Source: REEB76 sp049698775
GTDB taxonomy: Bacteria; Pseudomonadota; Gammaproteobacteria; Natronospirales; REEB76
NCBI GenBank assembly: GCA_049698775.1
Contig: JBAVYM010000007.1
Coordinates: 32,354 to 96,353, forward strand
DNA: 64,000 nt
Direction: 5' to 3'
The translations under genes were made by a program, and so were the position numbers. The notes below the pieces were generated by a model. The model was not told where the DNA came from and did no database searches. It saw nothing but the letters and a program-made list of their open reading frames with translations. Positions 1-8,038 of this stretch are shown here, piece by piece (position 1 is the first letter of the stretch; every line of letters starts with the position of its first letter).

Positions 1-1082
1 TATGGCTGGGAGTCCTGCTGGCCACCGCCGCCAAAGGACCGGTGGGACTCGCCATCACCCTGCCGGCCATGGCCATCGAGGTAATACTCGCGGCCTTCCT
101 GAGCACTCAGCCGGTCATGAGCGAAACTCACGGTTTCGCCGCGCGCCTGACCTGGATATTCAGGGAAGCTTGGCGCATGGCGCCCTTGCGCGGCATCGCA
201 CTGGCGCTGGTCGGCATCGTGCCTTGGTACATCGCCGCGGGCTTCACCGTGAACTGGGAATTCGTGCGCGCGGTGCTGATGTACCAGAACTTCACGCGCT
301 TTTTTGTGGGCTTCGATCATCTGCAACCCTGGTGGCTGTACGCCCAAAGCATCTGGGGTGATTTGTTCCCGCTGTCGCTGCTGTTCCCTATCGGCATTTA
401 TTTCGGCGTCCGCCACATCCGCGAATTCCGCTGGCGTGTGCTGCTGGTGTGGGCGCTGTTCACCTTGCTGTTCTTCACCGTATCCGCATCCAAACAGAGC
501 AAATACATCCTGCCGGCGGCGCCGGCCATCGCGCTGCTGGCACTGGCCAGCCTCGCGTTACTGTTCAATCCGCGCTGGAAAACGATCATCCGCGGCGTGC
601 TGCAGGGCTGGGCGGCGGCGTTCATCGTGTTCTTCGGCGCATTGGTAATCGTGTGGCTGCCGTTTCATGACCACAGCATCGGTGGTATGCAAGGCTACGA
701 GCAGATCAAGGCGGCGGTGGCGAAAGCGCCCGGTACAATCGTGAACTTCCAGTGGCCACGGCCCATGACGCTGTACGTACTGGGCGCGCCCATGCCGTAT
801 GTGCGCTCCAGCCGTCAACTCTACGATGAGATTCGCGTGGGGAAAATCAAACCCGGCGATTACATTCTGGTGAATACCAAATACCTGCCGGACGGCGGTC
901 AGCCAAATGACATGAAATTCCTGCCGGCTCCCGCAGCGCCGGCGTTCGCGCCAGTGCTGAAAGTCAAAGCCGAGGATCCCATGCTGCTGTACCGGGTGCT
1001 GCCGGCCGCGGCGCTAATGCCGATGCCGGTTACACCTGAGCCGGCTCCGTGGCACTGGTGGGAACAGTTCGATACGGATTGA
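1..1082 (+). CDS. ArnT/PMT-like membrane glycosyltransferase, C-terminal part
   Basis: The reading frame is already open at the window edge (first full codon at position 3), so the N-terminus lies outside. The visible 359 residues contain a KGPVGLA motif, several hydrophobic membrane segments, and the sequence SKQSKYILPAAPA, which resembles the K-x-x-x-YILP motif of ArnT/PMT-type (GT39/GT83) lipid-linked sugar transferases. Family members are integral inner-membrane enzymes that use a polyprenyl-phosphate sugar donor to modify lipid A or proteins. The last 150 residues form a soluble periplasmic-type tail. The acceptor cannot be told from this part. Family assignment is fairly secure; lipid A as the substrate is only a possibility. 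Confidence 0.75.
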   Translation, partial: WLGVLLATAAKGPVGLAITLPAMAIEVILAAFLSTQPVMSETHGFAARLTWIFREAWRMAPLRGIALALVGIVPWYIAAGFTVNWEFVRAVLMYQNFTRFFVGFDHLQPWWLYAQSIWGDLFPLSLLFPIGIYFGVRHIREFRWRVLLVWALFTLLFFTVSASKQSKYILPAAPAIALLALASLALLFNPRWKTIIRGVLQGWAAAFIVFFGALVIVWLPFHDHSIGGMQGYEQIKAAVAKAPGTIVNFQWPRPMTLYVLGAPMPYVRSSRQLYDEIRVGKIKPGDYILVNTKYLPDGGQPNDMKFLPAPAAPAFAPVLKVKAEDPMLLYRVLPAAALMPMPVTPEPAPWHWWEQFDTD

Positions 1083-1083
1083 A

Positions 1084-2004
1084 TCAGGGTTTCGTTTTCA
1101 ACAGCGCCTTGAGGCCGCCCCGGTAACGCGTGGTCACCAATATCACGCCCGCCAGAATCACGAACATCCCCAGCAACCGGATGCCTTCCACCTTTTCACC
1201 CAGTACCGCCCAGCCCAGCACCAAGGCAATGGCCGGATTCACATACGCGGTGGTGCTCAGCTTGTCCGGAGTCGTGTGATGGATGAGCCACACATAGGTG
1301 CTGTAGGCGAGGCATGAGCCGAACACAGTGAGATACGCGAGAGCGCCCAGGCCACGCACACTCCAATGCCAATGCGCCGGCTCGCCGATGGCCACGCCCA
1401 GGATCACCAGTAACACGCCACCGGCAAATAACAGCATGCCGGAGAGCATGAGCGGCGATACGCTTACTGCAAAACTGCGGCCGTAAATCACGCCCGCTCC
1501 CCAGCAGACCGTGGACAGCAAAATCATGAGCTGGGCGCCGAAGTGCTCGAAGGAAAATTGCCGGCCCGGCAACAGCATCAGGATGGCACCCAGGAAACCC
1601 AGCACCAGACCAAACTTCGCGCGCGACGAAAGTGCATGGCTTTTGGGCCCGAACGTGCCGAACCATGCCACCCACAGTGCCGAGGTCGTGGCGATGAGTG
1701 CTGCCTGATTCGACTGCACGTACACTTCCGCCCAGGTGACCAAGCCGTTACCCAACGACACCAGCAACACGCCCATAACCAGTGCGTGCAGCCAATCGCG
1801 CCTGACGCGTGGCAATCGCTCGCCGCGGACAGCGGCAATCAACATGATCGCCAACCCGGCAATGGAATTGCGTACGCCCGATAGCATGGCGGGCGGAATA
1901 TCCTGCACGCCGATGCGGATGCCGAGATACGTCGAACCCCAAACTACATACACCACGGCGAAAGCCGCCAGGATTTGCAGCCGGTGGCGGGCATCGCTGG
2001 TCAT
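1084..2004 (-). CDS. EamA/DMT-superfamily transporter (YedA-like)
   Basis: A 306-residue protein with about ten hydrophobic segments arranged as two EamA repeats, which is the normal size for the drug/metabolite transporter family. The N-terminal VVYVVWGSTYLGIRIG stretch and the late YVNPAIALVLGWAVLGE stretch are the conserved starts and ends of EamA halves, and resemble E. coli YedA. It probably sits in the inner membrane and exports small metabolites; the substrate is unknown. It ends one base beyond the stop of the converging glycosyltransferase gene, leaving no room for a separate terminator. Confidence 0.85.
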   Translation of the reverse strand: MTSDARHRLQILAAFAVVYVVWGSTYLGIRIGVQDIPPAMLSGVRNSIAGLAIMLIAAVRGERLPRVRRDWLHALVMGVLLVSLGNGLVTWAEVYVQSNQAALIATTSALWVAWFGTFGPKSHALSSRAKFGLVLGFLGAILMLLPGRQFSFEHFGAQLMILLSTVCWGAGVIYGRSFAVSVSPLMLSGMLLFAGGVLLVILGVAIGEPAHWHWSVRGLGALAYLTVFGSCLAYSTYVWLIHHTTPDKLSTTAYVNPAIALVLGWAVLGEKVEGIRLLGMFVILAGVILVTTRYRGGLKALLKTKP

Positions 2005-2196
2005 GCAGTCCTTGGGAAAGCGGGCGTAAAGGGTGGTTATTCTACACGCGCGAAATGAGTAACGCGGAAACCGGTTGGCAGGTCTTCACCGCTTCGGATG
2101 TTTCGGAAGCCAGATACGCCGACTCCAATACCCGGGCTTGACTCAACTCGTTTTCATTCCATGCAGCCGTTGAACCGCTTGCGATTGTTCACTGGC

Positions 2197-2988
2197 TCAC
2201 GGCACATCCTGCCGCTGCTCCCGCTGCGCATCCACCTGTTTCGATCCGGGCACCAGAATACGCGCCATCAGCATACCGATTTCATACAGCAGATAGGTGG
2301 GCACCGACAGCAAGGTCATGGATACCACGTCGGGCGGCGACAGGATCATGCCGGCAATAAAACTTCCCACCAGCGCGTAGGGCCGGAGTTTTTGCAGTTT
2401 GCCCGGCGTCGTGAATCCCGCCCACACCGCCAGCACGATGGCCACCGGCACTTCGAACGCTAGACCAAAAGCAAAAAAAATCGTGAGCACAAAATCCAGA
2501 TAGGCGTTGATGTCAGTCATCACCTTGACGCCGGCCGGCGCCACCGAGGTGAGGAACGCGAATGCCACCGGGAACAGCACGAAATACGCGAACGCGACAC
2601 CGCAATAAAACAGCGCCACGCTCGATACCAGTAGCGGGAAAAACATGCGCCGCTCGCTTTTGTAGAGTGCCGGCGAGATGAAACGCCATAGATGCCACAG
2701 GAACACCGGCATGGAAAGGAACAACGCCACCATGAGCGTAAGTTTCATGGGTGTCATGAACGGCGAGGTCACGCTGGTCGCAATCATGCTGCTGCCGGCC
2801 GGCAGACGCCGCAGCATGGGTAGCGCCACAAAATCGAACACTCTGTTCTGAAACGGGAACAAGCAGAAGAACAACACCAGCAGCGTGCCGATCCACAGCA
2901 GCAACCGGCGGCGCAGCTCCAGCAGATGAGCGATGAGCGAACTGCTCAGCAGCGGCTCGCCGCTGGAATTATCCGGCGGGGGGCTCAT
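2197..2988 (-). CDS. tatC: Sec-independent translocase subunit TatC
   Basis: TatC is the polytopic inner-membrane subunit that recognises twin-arginine signal peptides. The product starts with SLIAHLLELRRRLL, the typical cytoplasmic N-terminus with the conserved Glu, followed by six predicted membrane helices and conserved FxxPxLYxxER and SPPD motifs. The start chosen (263 residues) places the ATG inside the 3' end of tatB, a 20-base overlap that suggests translational coupling; an earlier in-frame ATG at 3021 would add 11 basic residues unlike the family. It is the last gene of tatA-tatB-tatC. Confidence 0.95.
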   Translation of the reverse strand: MSPPPDNSSGEPLLSSSLIAHLLELRRRLLLWIGTLLVLFFCLFPFQNRVFDFVALPMLRRLPAGSSMIATSVTSPFMTPMKLTLMVALFLSMPVFLWHLWRFISPALYKSERRMFFPLLVSSVALFYCGVAFAYFVLFPVAFAFLTSVAPAGVKVMTDINAYLDFVLTIFFAFGLAFEVPVAIVLAVWAGFTTPGKLQKLRPYALVGSFIAGMILSPPDVVSMTLLSVPTYLLYEIGMLMARILVPGSKQVDAQREQRQDVP

Positions 2989-3265
2989 GCTTCGCGGCGT
3001 CCTGCGGCGCGTGCGCCGCATCGGGTTTTGCGTCGCTGAAGTTCGACGGATTACGCAGCGCGCGACGCGCGCCGTCCGTCGCCTTGCGCAGCTCCTCGGC
3101 GGCCACCTCGCGTTCGATCTGTTCAGTGAGATTGCGTACCACGGCCCGCGCCCGGCCCACCCACAGGCCCACGGTACGCGCGAGACCCGGCAGGCGTTCG
3201 GGACCGAACACCACCAGCGCCAGCACGAAAATCAGTGCCAGCTCCCAAAAGCTACCCTCTAACAT
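2969..3265 (-). CDS. tatB: Sec-independent translocase subunit TatB
   Basis: A 98-residue protein with an N-terminal membrane helix (about residues 5-19), the FGPERLPGLAR hinge that defines TatB, an amphipathic helix and a charged, Pro/Ala-rich cytoplasmic tail. TatB pairs with TatC to form the receptor for folded, twin-arginine-tagged substrates. The gene begins six bases after the tatA stop and overlaps tatC, so the three are almost certainly one transcript. Confidence 0.95.
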   Translation of the reverse strand: MLEGSFWELALIFVLALVVFGPERLPGLARTVGLWVGRARAVVRNLTEQIEREVAAEELRKATDGARRALRNPSNFSDAKPDAAHAPQDAAKHEPPAG

Positions 3266-3271
3266 GGGCGA

Positions 3272-3481
3272 TCAGTGGGAAGTGTTCTCGGAACCGGGCT
3301 TGGATTTGTCGTCGGCGGGTTTGTCTGACGCAGCCGGTGCGCTCTCGCTGTCGTGCACGCCCTTCTTGAAGCTGCGCACCGCCTTGCCAATATCTTCGCC
3401 GATCTTGGGCAATCGGGCGGTGCCAAACACCAGCACCACGATAACGAGAATCAGGATGATCTTGGGGATACTGAGTTCCAT
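3272..3481 (-). CDS. tatA: Sec-independent translocase subunit TatA
   Basis: The chosen ATG gives a 69-residue protein that begins MELSIPKIILILVIVVLVFG, a standard TatA membrane helix, followed by the FGTARLPKIGEDIGKAV hinge/amphipathic region and a short acidic tail. An AGGAG ribosome-binding site lies six bases upstream on the minus strand. An upstream in-frame ATG at 3520 would prepend 13 residues that do not look like TatA. TatA oligomers form the translocation pore. It is the first gene of the tat operon; a HisA-like gene lies 123 bases upstream on the same strand. Confidence 0.95.
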   Translation of the reverse strand: MELSIPKIILILVIVVLVFGTARLPKIGEDIGKAVRSFKKGVHDSESAPAASDKPADDKSKPGSENTSH

Positions 3482-3604
3482 AAACGCTCCTGCGGTTCCG
3501 CGCGGCGGGGCCGCAATCATTGCAAACGCGGCACACGTGGGCCGGTAGACAGCTATTTTACCCCCGTTGCACAGCTTTTATTCCGCAGCCGCGAAAGCCC
3601 GGGG

Positions 3605-4330
3605 TTATTCGGCGAGCGCGTCCGCCAATTTCCGAGCCTTGGCAAAATCCGGCATCGCGTCTGTAAACCCGGCGTCCAGCACCGCACCACTCAAGCCGCC
3701 ACCCGATTTGCACAGTGTGCGGACATCCTCGAGGGATGCCAGACCGTCCACGGCCATCACCGGAATGGTGATGACCTGCGCCAGCGACAAGGCGGCGCCG
3801 AAATCGGACCCGGAAGTGCCTTCGATCCGGACGCTGCATAGGATGCCGCTCACGCCTTCGCGCTGAAAATTCTCCGCCGCTTCCAGTAGCGTGTGCTGGG
3901 CCAGCTTCGACCAGCCCTCGGCCGCCACCTTGCCGGCCTTGGCTTCCAGCGCCACCAGAATGTGGCCCGGATATTCGAGGCATAGATCGTTGATGAAATG
4001 TGGTGCGCTCGCGGCCCGGGCGTTGAGAATCACGAATTCGGCGCCCGCGGCGAAATACTTTTCCACGGTTTCGTCGCTGCGCATGCCGCCGCTCACCTGC
4101 ATAGGCACGCCGGGATAGGCGTTCACCACGTTGCGAATCACTTCAGCGTTATCCGCTTTGCCGGAGACCACGCTGTCCAGGTCCGCGATGTGCAGGCGCC
4201 GAGCGCCGGCTGCCACCCAGTGTTTTGCCATTTCCACCGGGTCATCGGTATGCGTATTGCCGCGTGTGGGTTTTCCGGCCACGATCAGGCACTTGCCGTT
4301 TTTAATCTGGATGGCCGGTATCAGCAGCAT
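3605..4330 (-). CDS. HisA-like TIM-barrel protein with altered catalytic residues
   Basis: A 241-residue protein that aligns end to end with HisA (ProFAR isomerase, histidine synthesis). It keeps phosphate-binding features such as GGMRS (residues 81-85) and the VAAEGW strand, but not the residues needed for catalysis: the family motif PAxDL reads PAIQI, so the catalytic Asp is Gln8; the second catalytic Asp is Glu129; and the T-x-I-x-x-DG loop is replaced by SVRIEG. No other his genes are nearby, although in many proteobacteria hisA/hisF/hisI/hisE lie directly before tatA. I infer either a degenerate histidine-operon survivor or a paralogue with a new role; a second, normal hisA elsewhere is expected. 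The HisA/HisF superfamily call is firm, the reaction is unknown. Confidence 0.7.
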   Translation of the reverse strand: MLLIPAIQIKNGKCLIVAGKPTRGNTHTDDPVEMAKHWVAAGARRLHIADLDSVVSGKADNAEVIRNVVNAYPGVPMQVSGGMRSDETVEKYFAAGAEFVILNARAASAPHFINDLCLEYPGHILVALEAKAGKVAAEGWSKLAQHTLLEAAENFQREGVSGILCSVRIEGTSGSDFGAALSLAQVITIPVMAVDGLASLEDVRTLCKSGGGLSGAVLDAGFTDAMPDFAKARKLADALAE

Positions 4331-4547
4331 GGCGATTTTTCGGGTCGGGTTTGCCTTATCCCGGCCGCGTAACGTTGACGCGCCGACGCCACGGAGTTCT
4401 GAGCGACATGAGATTCATAAGGATGGTGGCAAAATTGGTTTAAGCGCGTGCAATCCAATTCAAGCAAGTCAGTCGTTTTTCAGTACTGCCTCAAGCTACC
4501 GGCAAATCCATCCTAGTCCAGACGTGGCACGCAGGCAATCCGCGTGC

Positions 4548-5003
4548 TCAGGTTTGCGTTTCAGGCGATACCCGCAGCCAGAATGTTACCGGACCGTCGT
4601 TGACCAGCGCTACCTGCATATCCGCACCGAACAGACCGCAGCGGGTTGCAGGATAGGTTTTCACCGCCTGTTCACACAGATACGCGAATAGACATCGGCC
4701 TGTTTCGGGTGCCGCCGCCGGCGTAAAACTCGGGCGGTTTCCTTTGTGCGTGTCCGCCGCCAGGGTGAACTGCGGTACCAGCAACAGACCGCCACCGATG
4801 TCGCACAGATCCCGGTTCATGCGACTGGCTGTGTCGGGAAACACGCGATACGCCAACACTCGTTCCAGCAAACGATTTGCCTGGCTTTCACCGTCGCTGC
4901 GTTCGACGCCGACAAAGACCAGCAAGCCGCGGCCGATGGCGGCGGCTTGCCTGCCTTCCACTTCCACCGTCGCGCGGCTCACGCGCTGCAACAGGCCGAT
5001 CAT
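4548..5003 (-). CDS. dtd: D-aminoacyl-tRNA deacylase
   Basis: The product is 151 residues, the usual length for Dtd, which hydrolyses D-amino acids from mischarged tRNA. It begins MIGLLQRVSRATVEVEG and carries both signature motifs: VPQFTLAADTHKGNRPSF (SQFTL-type) and NDGPVTFWL (the NxGPVT motif). The ATG overlaps the stop codon of the upstream gene (ATGA), so it is translated together with the peptidase gene before it. The 217 bases between this gene and the HisA-like gene hold nothing I recognise. Confidence 0.95.
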   Translation of the reverse strand: MIGLLQRVSRATVEVEGRQAAAIGRGLLVFVGVERSDGESQANRLLERVLAYRVFPDTASRMNRDLCDIGGGLLLVPQFTLAADTHKGNRPSFTPAAAPETGRCLFAYLCEQAVKTYPATRCGLFGADMQVALVNDGPVTFWLRVSPETQT

Positions 5004-5956
5004 GCGCGGACGAAACGAGCTGCAAAGGTATCGGTCGCTTCCACGAGCGCCGAACAGATGCCCGGCTCGCTGGAAGCATGCCCGGCGTCGGCGATCATGT
5101 GGAACTCGGCTTCTGGCCAGGCTTTGTGAAGACGCCAAGCGGAAGCAGCGGGACATACCACGTCGTAGCGGCCCTGCACGATCACGCCGGGAATGTGACG
5201 GATACGCGGTGTGTCACGGATGATCTGGTCCGGGGTCAGAAAGCAGTCATTCACGAAGTAGTGGCATTCAATGCGGGCGATGGCCATGGCCATATCCGGC
5301 TCGGAAAAATGATCCACAATGGTTTTGCTCGGCAGCAGCGATGAACAGCGCGCTTCGAACAGCGACCAGGCTTCCGCCGCGTGCCGGCGCACTGCCATAT
5401 CGTTGCTGGTGAGTCGCTGATAATAGGCGCGCATTAAATCACCGTGTTCCGCCGACGGAATCGGCGCCACGAACTCCTCGAAATAATCCGGAAACAAATG
5501 CTGGATACCGTTCTGGTAAAACCAGCGCAGTTCCGGCGGCGTGACCAGAAAAATGCCGCGCAGAATCAGCGCCAGTACCCGTTGCGGATGGGTTTCGGCA
5601 TACACCAGCGCGAGCGTCGAACCCCAGGAACCGCCGAATACCAGCCAGCGTTCGATCTTGAGGACTTCGCGAATGTGCTCCATGTCCGTCACCAACGCCT
5701 GCGTGGTGTTGTGTGCGAGTTCCGCATGCGGGCGCGAACGCCCGCAACCGCGCTGATCGAACAGCACAATGCGGTAGCGTGCCGGATCGAAGAAACGCCG
5801 GTTGTCAGTGGTACAACCGCCGCCCGGGCCACCGTGGACGAATACCACCGGCATGCCTGCCGGGTTGCCGCATTCCTCCACATAAATTTCATGCGACGCC
5901 TGCACGCGCAGGACACGTGTGGCATAGGGTTCTAGCGGAGGGAACAGTTCACGCAT
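5000..5956 (-). CDS. pip: Prolyl iminopeptidase (alpha/beta hydrolase, S33)
   Basis: A 318-residue cytoplasmic alpha/beta hydrolase that removes N-terminal proline from peptides. The visible family features are the oxyanion-hole motif HGGPGGG, DQRGCGRS, the nucleophile elbow GGSWGS, the acid in GRYDVVCP and the histidine in DAGHAS. These match bacterial Pip closely over the full length. It overlaps dtd by four bases, a pairing seen in other gammaproteobacteria. Confidence 0.93.
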   Translation of the reverse strand: MRELFPPLEPYATRVLRVQASHEIYVEECGNPAGMPVVFVHGGPGGGCTTDNRRFFDPARYRIVLFDQRGCGRSRPHAELAHNTTQALVTDMEHIREVLKIERWLVFGGSWGSTLALVYAETHPQRVLALILRGIFLVTPPELRWFYQNGIQHLFPDYFEEFVAPIPSAEHGDLMRAYYQRLTSNDMAVRRHAAEAWSLFEARCSSLLPSKTIVDHFSEPDMAMAIARIECHYFVNDCFLTPDQIIRDTPRIRHIPGVIVQGRYDVVCPAASAWRLHKAWPEAEFHMIADAGHASSEPGICSALVEATDTFAARFVRA

Positions 5957-6219
5957 GGCGGTTGGTTCTGGGCTTCTCGAAGGCCTTTTACATCAAAGCT
6001 GGCGAACTACGATCCGGTGTAAGCCTTTTCCTACACACCTTACTGCCGTCCTCTGACTGCGCCAGCTCCCGGCCGGTGGCAGAGTAACACTCGCCTGCTT
6101 CGCCAGGGAATGGCGGGACAAGGATGTATGAGGGATCCGGGGCGGGGTATGGATCAGCAAGGATGCTCGCGCCCTTTATGAGTTGAATACTCAATCACCT
6201 CCAGCCATGAAGGCTTTGA
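5957..6219 (+). other. Gene-free stretch ending at a plus-strand terminator
   Basis: No convincing protein gene lies here. A 68-codon minus-strand frame (5988-6194) has no family resemblance and no clear ribosome-binding site. Because a strong intrinsic terminator at 6220-6247 faces the + strand and no + gene precedes it, a small + transcript ending there is possible. I see no match to 6S, tmRNA, RNase P or SRP RNA, and no clear sigma-70 promoter. Confidence 0.3.
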
Positions 6220-6247
6220 CCCGGCGGATCCTCCGCCGGGTTTTTTA
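6220..6247 (+). terminator. Intrinsic terminator, + strand
   Basis: A perfect 9-bp stem, CCCGGCGGA (6220-6228) with TCCGCCGGG (6232-6240), a 3-base loop and an immediately following TTTTTTAT. There is no run of A on its left side, so it works only for rightward transcription. Confidence 0.85.
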
Positions 6248-6466
6248 TTTCCCGGCCAGCTCCGCTGATTTGTGCTTTAATCGAATCCGAACCCGCCATG
6301 AGACACCCGCTTCGGAGGCAGCGTGCTGGCATTCCTCGCATTCCGCCGGTTTTCGGTCTGGTTGATCCGACTGTATGGCGCTCTCGCTGACGGTCGCGGA
6401 CCAGCATCCGGCTTTGCGCCGGCCAAGCAAGATGACCTCGACAACAGTATCAATTTCATTTCCGAC

Positions 6467-6724
6467 ATGGACGAATACGTCACCATCGCCACTTACGACA
6501 AGACCACCGACGCGCACATCGCCATGGGGCGGCTGGCGGCGGAGGGTATTACCGCGTTGCTGTTCGACGATAACATGGTGCAAATGGACTGGCTGTATTC
6601 CATCGCCCTGGGTGGCATCAAGCTGCGTGTCACGCGCGCCGACGAAAATGTGGCGCGGCGCGTGCTGGCCACCGATTATTCCCACGACCTCGACGACGTG
6701 GACGTGGGCAAACCCGAGACCTAA
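6467..6724 (+). CDS. DUF2007-type putative signal-transducing protein
   Basis: A small 85-residue protein beginning MDEYVTIATYDKTTDAHIAMGRLAAEGI and continuing with ALGGIKLRV, the layout of DUF2007 (a ferredoxin-like fold of unknown function, related to the PII-like superfamily). The ATG at 6467 is preferred because the family begins there; an earlier in-frame ATG at 6323 would add 48 residues of no family resemblance. Its last four bases overlap the end of the convergent LOG-family gene. The 219 bases between the terminator and this ATG show nothing else. Confidence 0.7.
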   Translation: MDEYVTIATYDKTTDAHIAMGRLAAEGITALLFDDNMVQMDWLYSIALGGIKLRVTRADENVARRVLATDYSHDLDDVDVGKPET

Positions 6725-7446
6725 AGTTCCAGTATCGCTTCCCGCTCCCGCGCCGACGGCTCGAATCCGCGCGGACCGTAGTGCTCGAAGATTGCCGTCA
6801 CCACGTCCTCGGGCCGTTCCACCAGCTTGAAGAAATTCAGGTCCTGCGCGTCTATCATGTGCTCAGCCACCATGCGCGTCTTCAACCACTCCGTCAGTCC
6901 TTGCCAGTACGCGCCGCCCACCAGCAGGATCGGAATGGGCCGCGTTTTGCCCGTCTGGATGAGCGTGAGGATCTCGCTCAATTCATCCAGAGTGCCGAAA
7001 CCGCCCGGCAGCACCACGTACGCCGAAGCGTACTTCACGAACATCACCTTGCGTATGAAAAAATGCCGGAAGCTCAGGGAAACATCCTGATAGGCATTGG
7101 TGTCCTGTTCGCGTGGTAATTGTATGTTCAAGCCGATACTCGACGACTTTCCGGCATAGGCGCCTTTGTTGGCGGCTTCCATAAGGCCCGGGCCGCCGCC
7201 AGTCACCACCGAGAAACCCGCATCGGACAAAGCACGGCCGATTTGCTCCGCAAGAACATAGTACGGATGCCCCGGCGCGGTGCGCGCGGAACCGAAGATG
7301 CTCACGGAAGGGCGGATGGAGGCCAATTGTTCAAAGCCTTCCACGAATTCCGCCATCATCCGGAAAATCTTCCAGGCTTCGCGGCTCGGATCGCCGTCGC
7401 CCGCCTTGCGCGATAGATGGTTATGCCGTTTGTCTTCAGGTTTCAT
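6721..7446 (-). CDS. LOG-family nucleotide phosphoribohydrolase (TIGR00730)
   Basis: A 241-residue cytoplasmic protein of the LOG (lonely guy) family, long mis-named lysine decarboxylases. It carries the two defining motifs GGGPGLMEAANKGA and PGGFGTLDE. Characterised relatives cleave nucleoside 5'-monophosphates to a free base and ribose phosphate, including cytokinin activation in plant-associated organisms; in most bacteria the physiological substrate is uncertain. A short N-terminal extension rich in charged residues precedes the Rossmann core. Confidence 0.88.
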   Translation of the reverse strand: MKPEDKRHNHLSRKAGDGDPSREAWKIFRMMAEFVEGFEQLASIRPSVSIFGSARTAPGHPYYVLAEQIGRALSDAGFSVVTGGGPGLMEAANKGAYAGKSSSIGLNIQLPREQDTNAYQDVSLSFRHFFIRKVMFVKYASAYVVLPGGFGTLDELSEILTLIQTGKTRPIPILLVGGAYWQGLTEWLKTRMVAEHMIDAQDLNFFKLVERPEDVVTAIFEHYGPRGFEPSAREREAILEL

Positions 7447-7472
7447 CTTGCTGCTCCGTTGCTGCTCGCACG

Positions 7473-8038
7473 TTAAAGCGGGATTATCACTCCCAGTTGC
7501 ACATCATAGTTGGTGGAAAAGTTCGCGGTGTTGCCGGCCACCGGCACGCCCGCGCCCACGCTCAACTCCAGCGCCCAGCCGTTCTCGAATGGCAGGCGGT
7601 AACCGCCGAGTGGGCGCAGCACAGTGACATTGCCCAGCGTACCGCCGGCTCTTATTAGGTCAGCTCCAGGCCGGTGAAGGAATATTCTCCGCCATAGTCG
7701 GTGGCAAAGTTGTAGCGTCCGAACAACTTGAAATTTTCGCTGTTGCGACTCTGGCCGGAGCACGGATTGTTACCGCTGCAATTCTGGTAATCCGCGCGGC
7801 CGATGCCGGCACCCAGTCCCGCTTCCCAGGCATCGCTGAACCAATAACCCAGATTGCCGGTCAGCGAATAGGTATTGATCCCGGTGGTGTAATACTGGTT
7901 GTTGTATGGACTGCTGCCGCCCGAAAACCCGCCTTCGCCGAGGATGATGAGATCCGTATTGCCGGCATCGGCCCAGGCCAGCGGCATACATCTCGTACAC
8001 AGCAGTATCATCAGCAGAATTTTTACCAGACCGCGCAT
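7473..8038 (-). pseudogene. Frameshifted small outer-membrane beta-barrel protein
   Basis: The first frame (8038 down to a stop at 7655-7657) encodes a signal peptide ending around LAWADA, then alternating beta-strands such as GNLGYWFSDAWEAGLGAGIG and FKLFGRYNFATDYGG. The barrel clearly continues in a different frame with GGTLGNVTVLRPLGGYRLPF and ends in the typical outer-membrane C-terminus YDVQLGVIIPL. Two consecutive stops sit at the junction. A single-base indel near 7655-7660 would restore a protein of about 188 residues. It starts by a one-base overlap with the uvrD stop. Either a true pseudogene or an assembly error. Confidence 0.7.

Noticed and set aside
5988..6194. 68-codon minus-strand frame
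   Set aside because: No family resemblance, no ribosome-binding site and base usage unlike the neighbouring genes.
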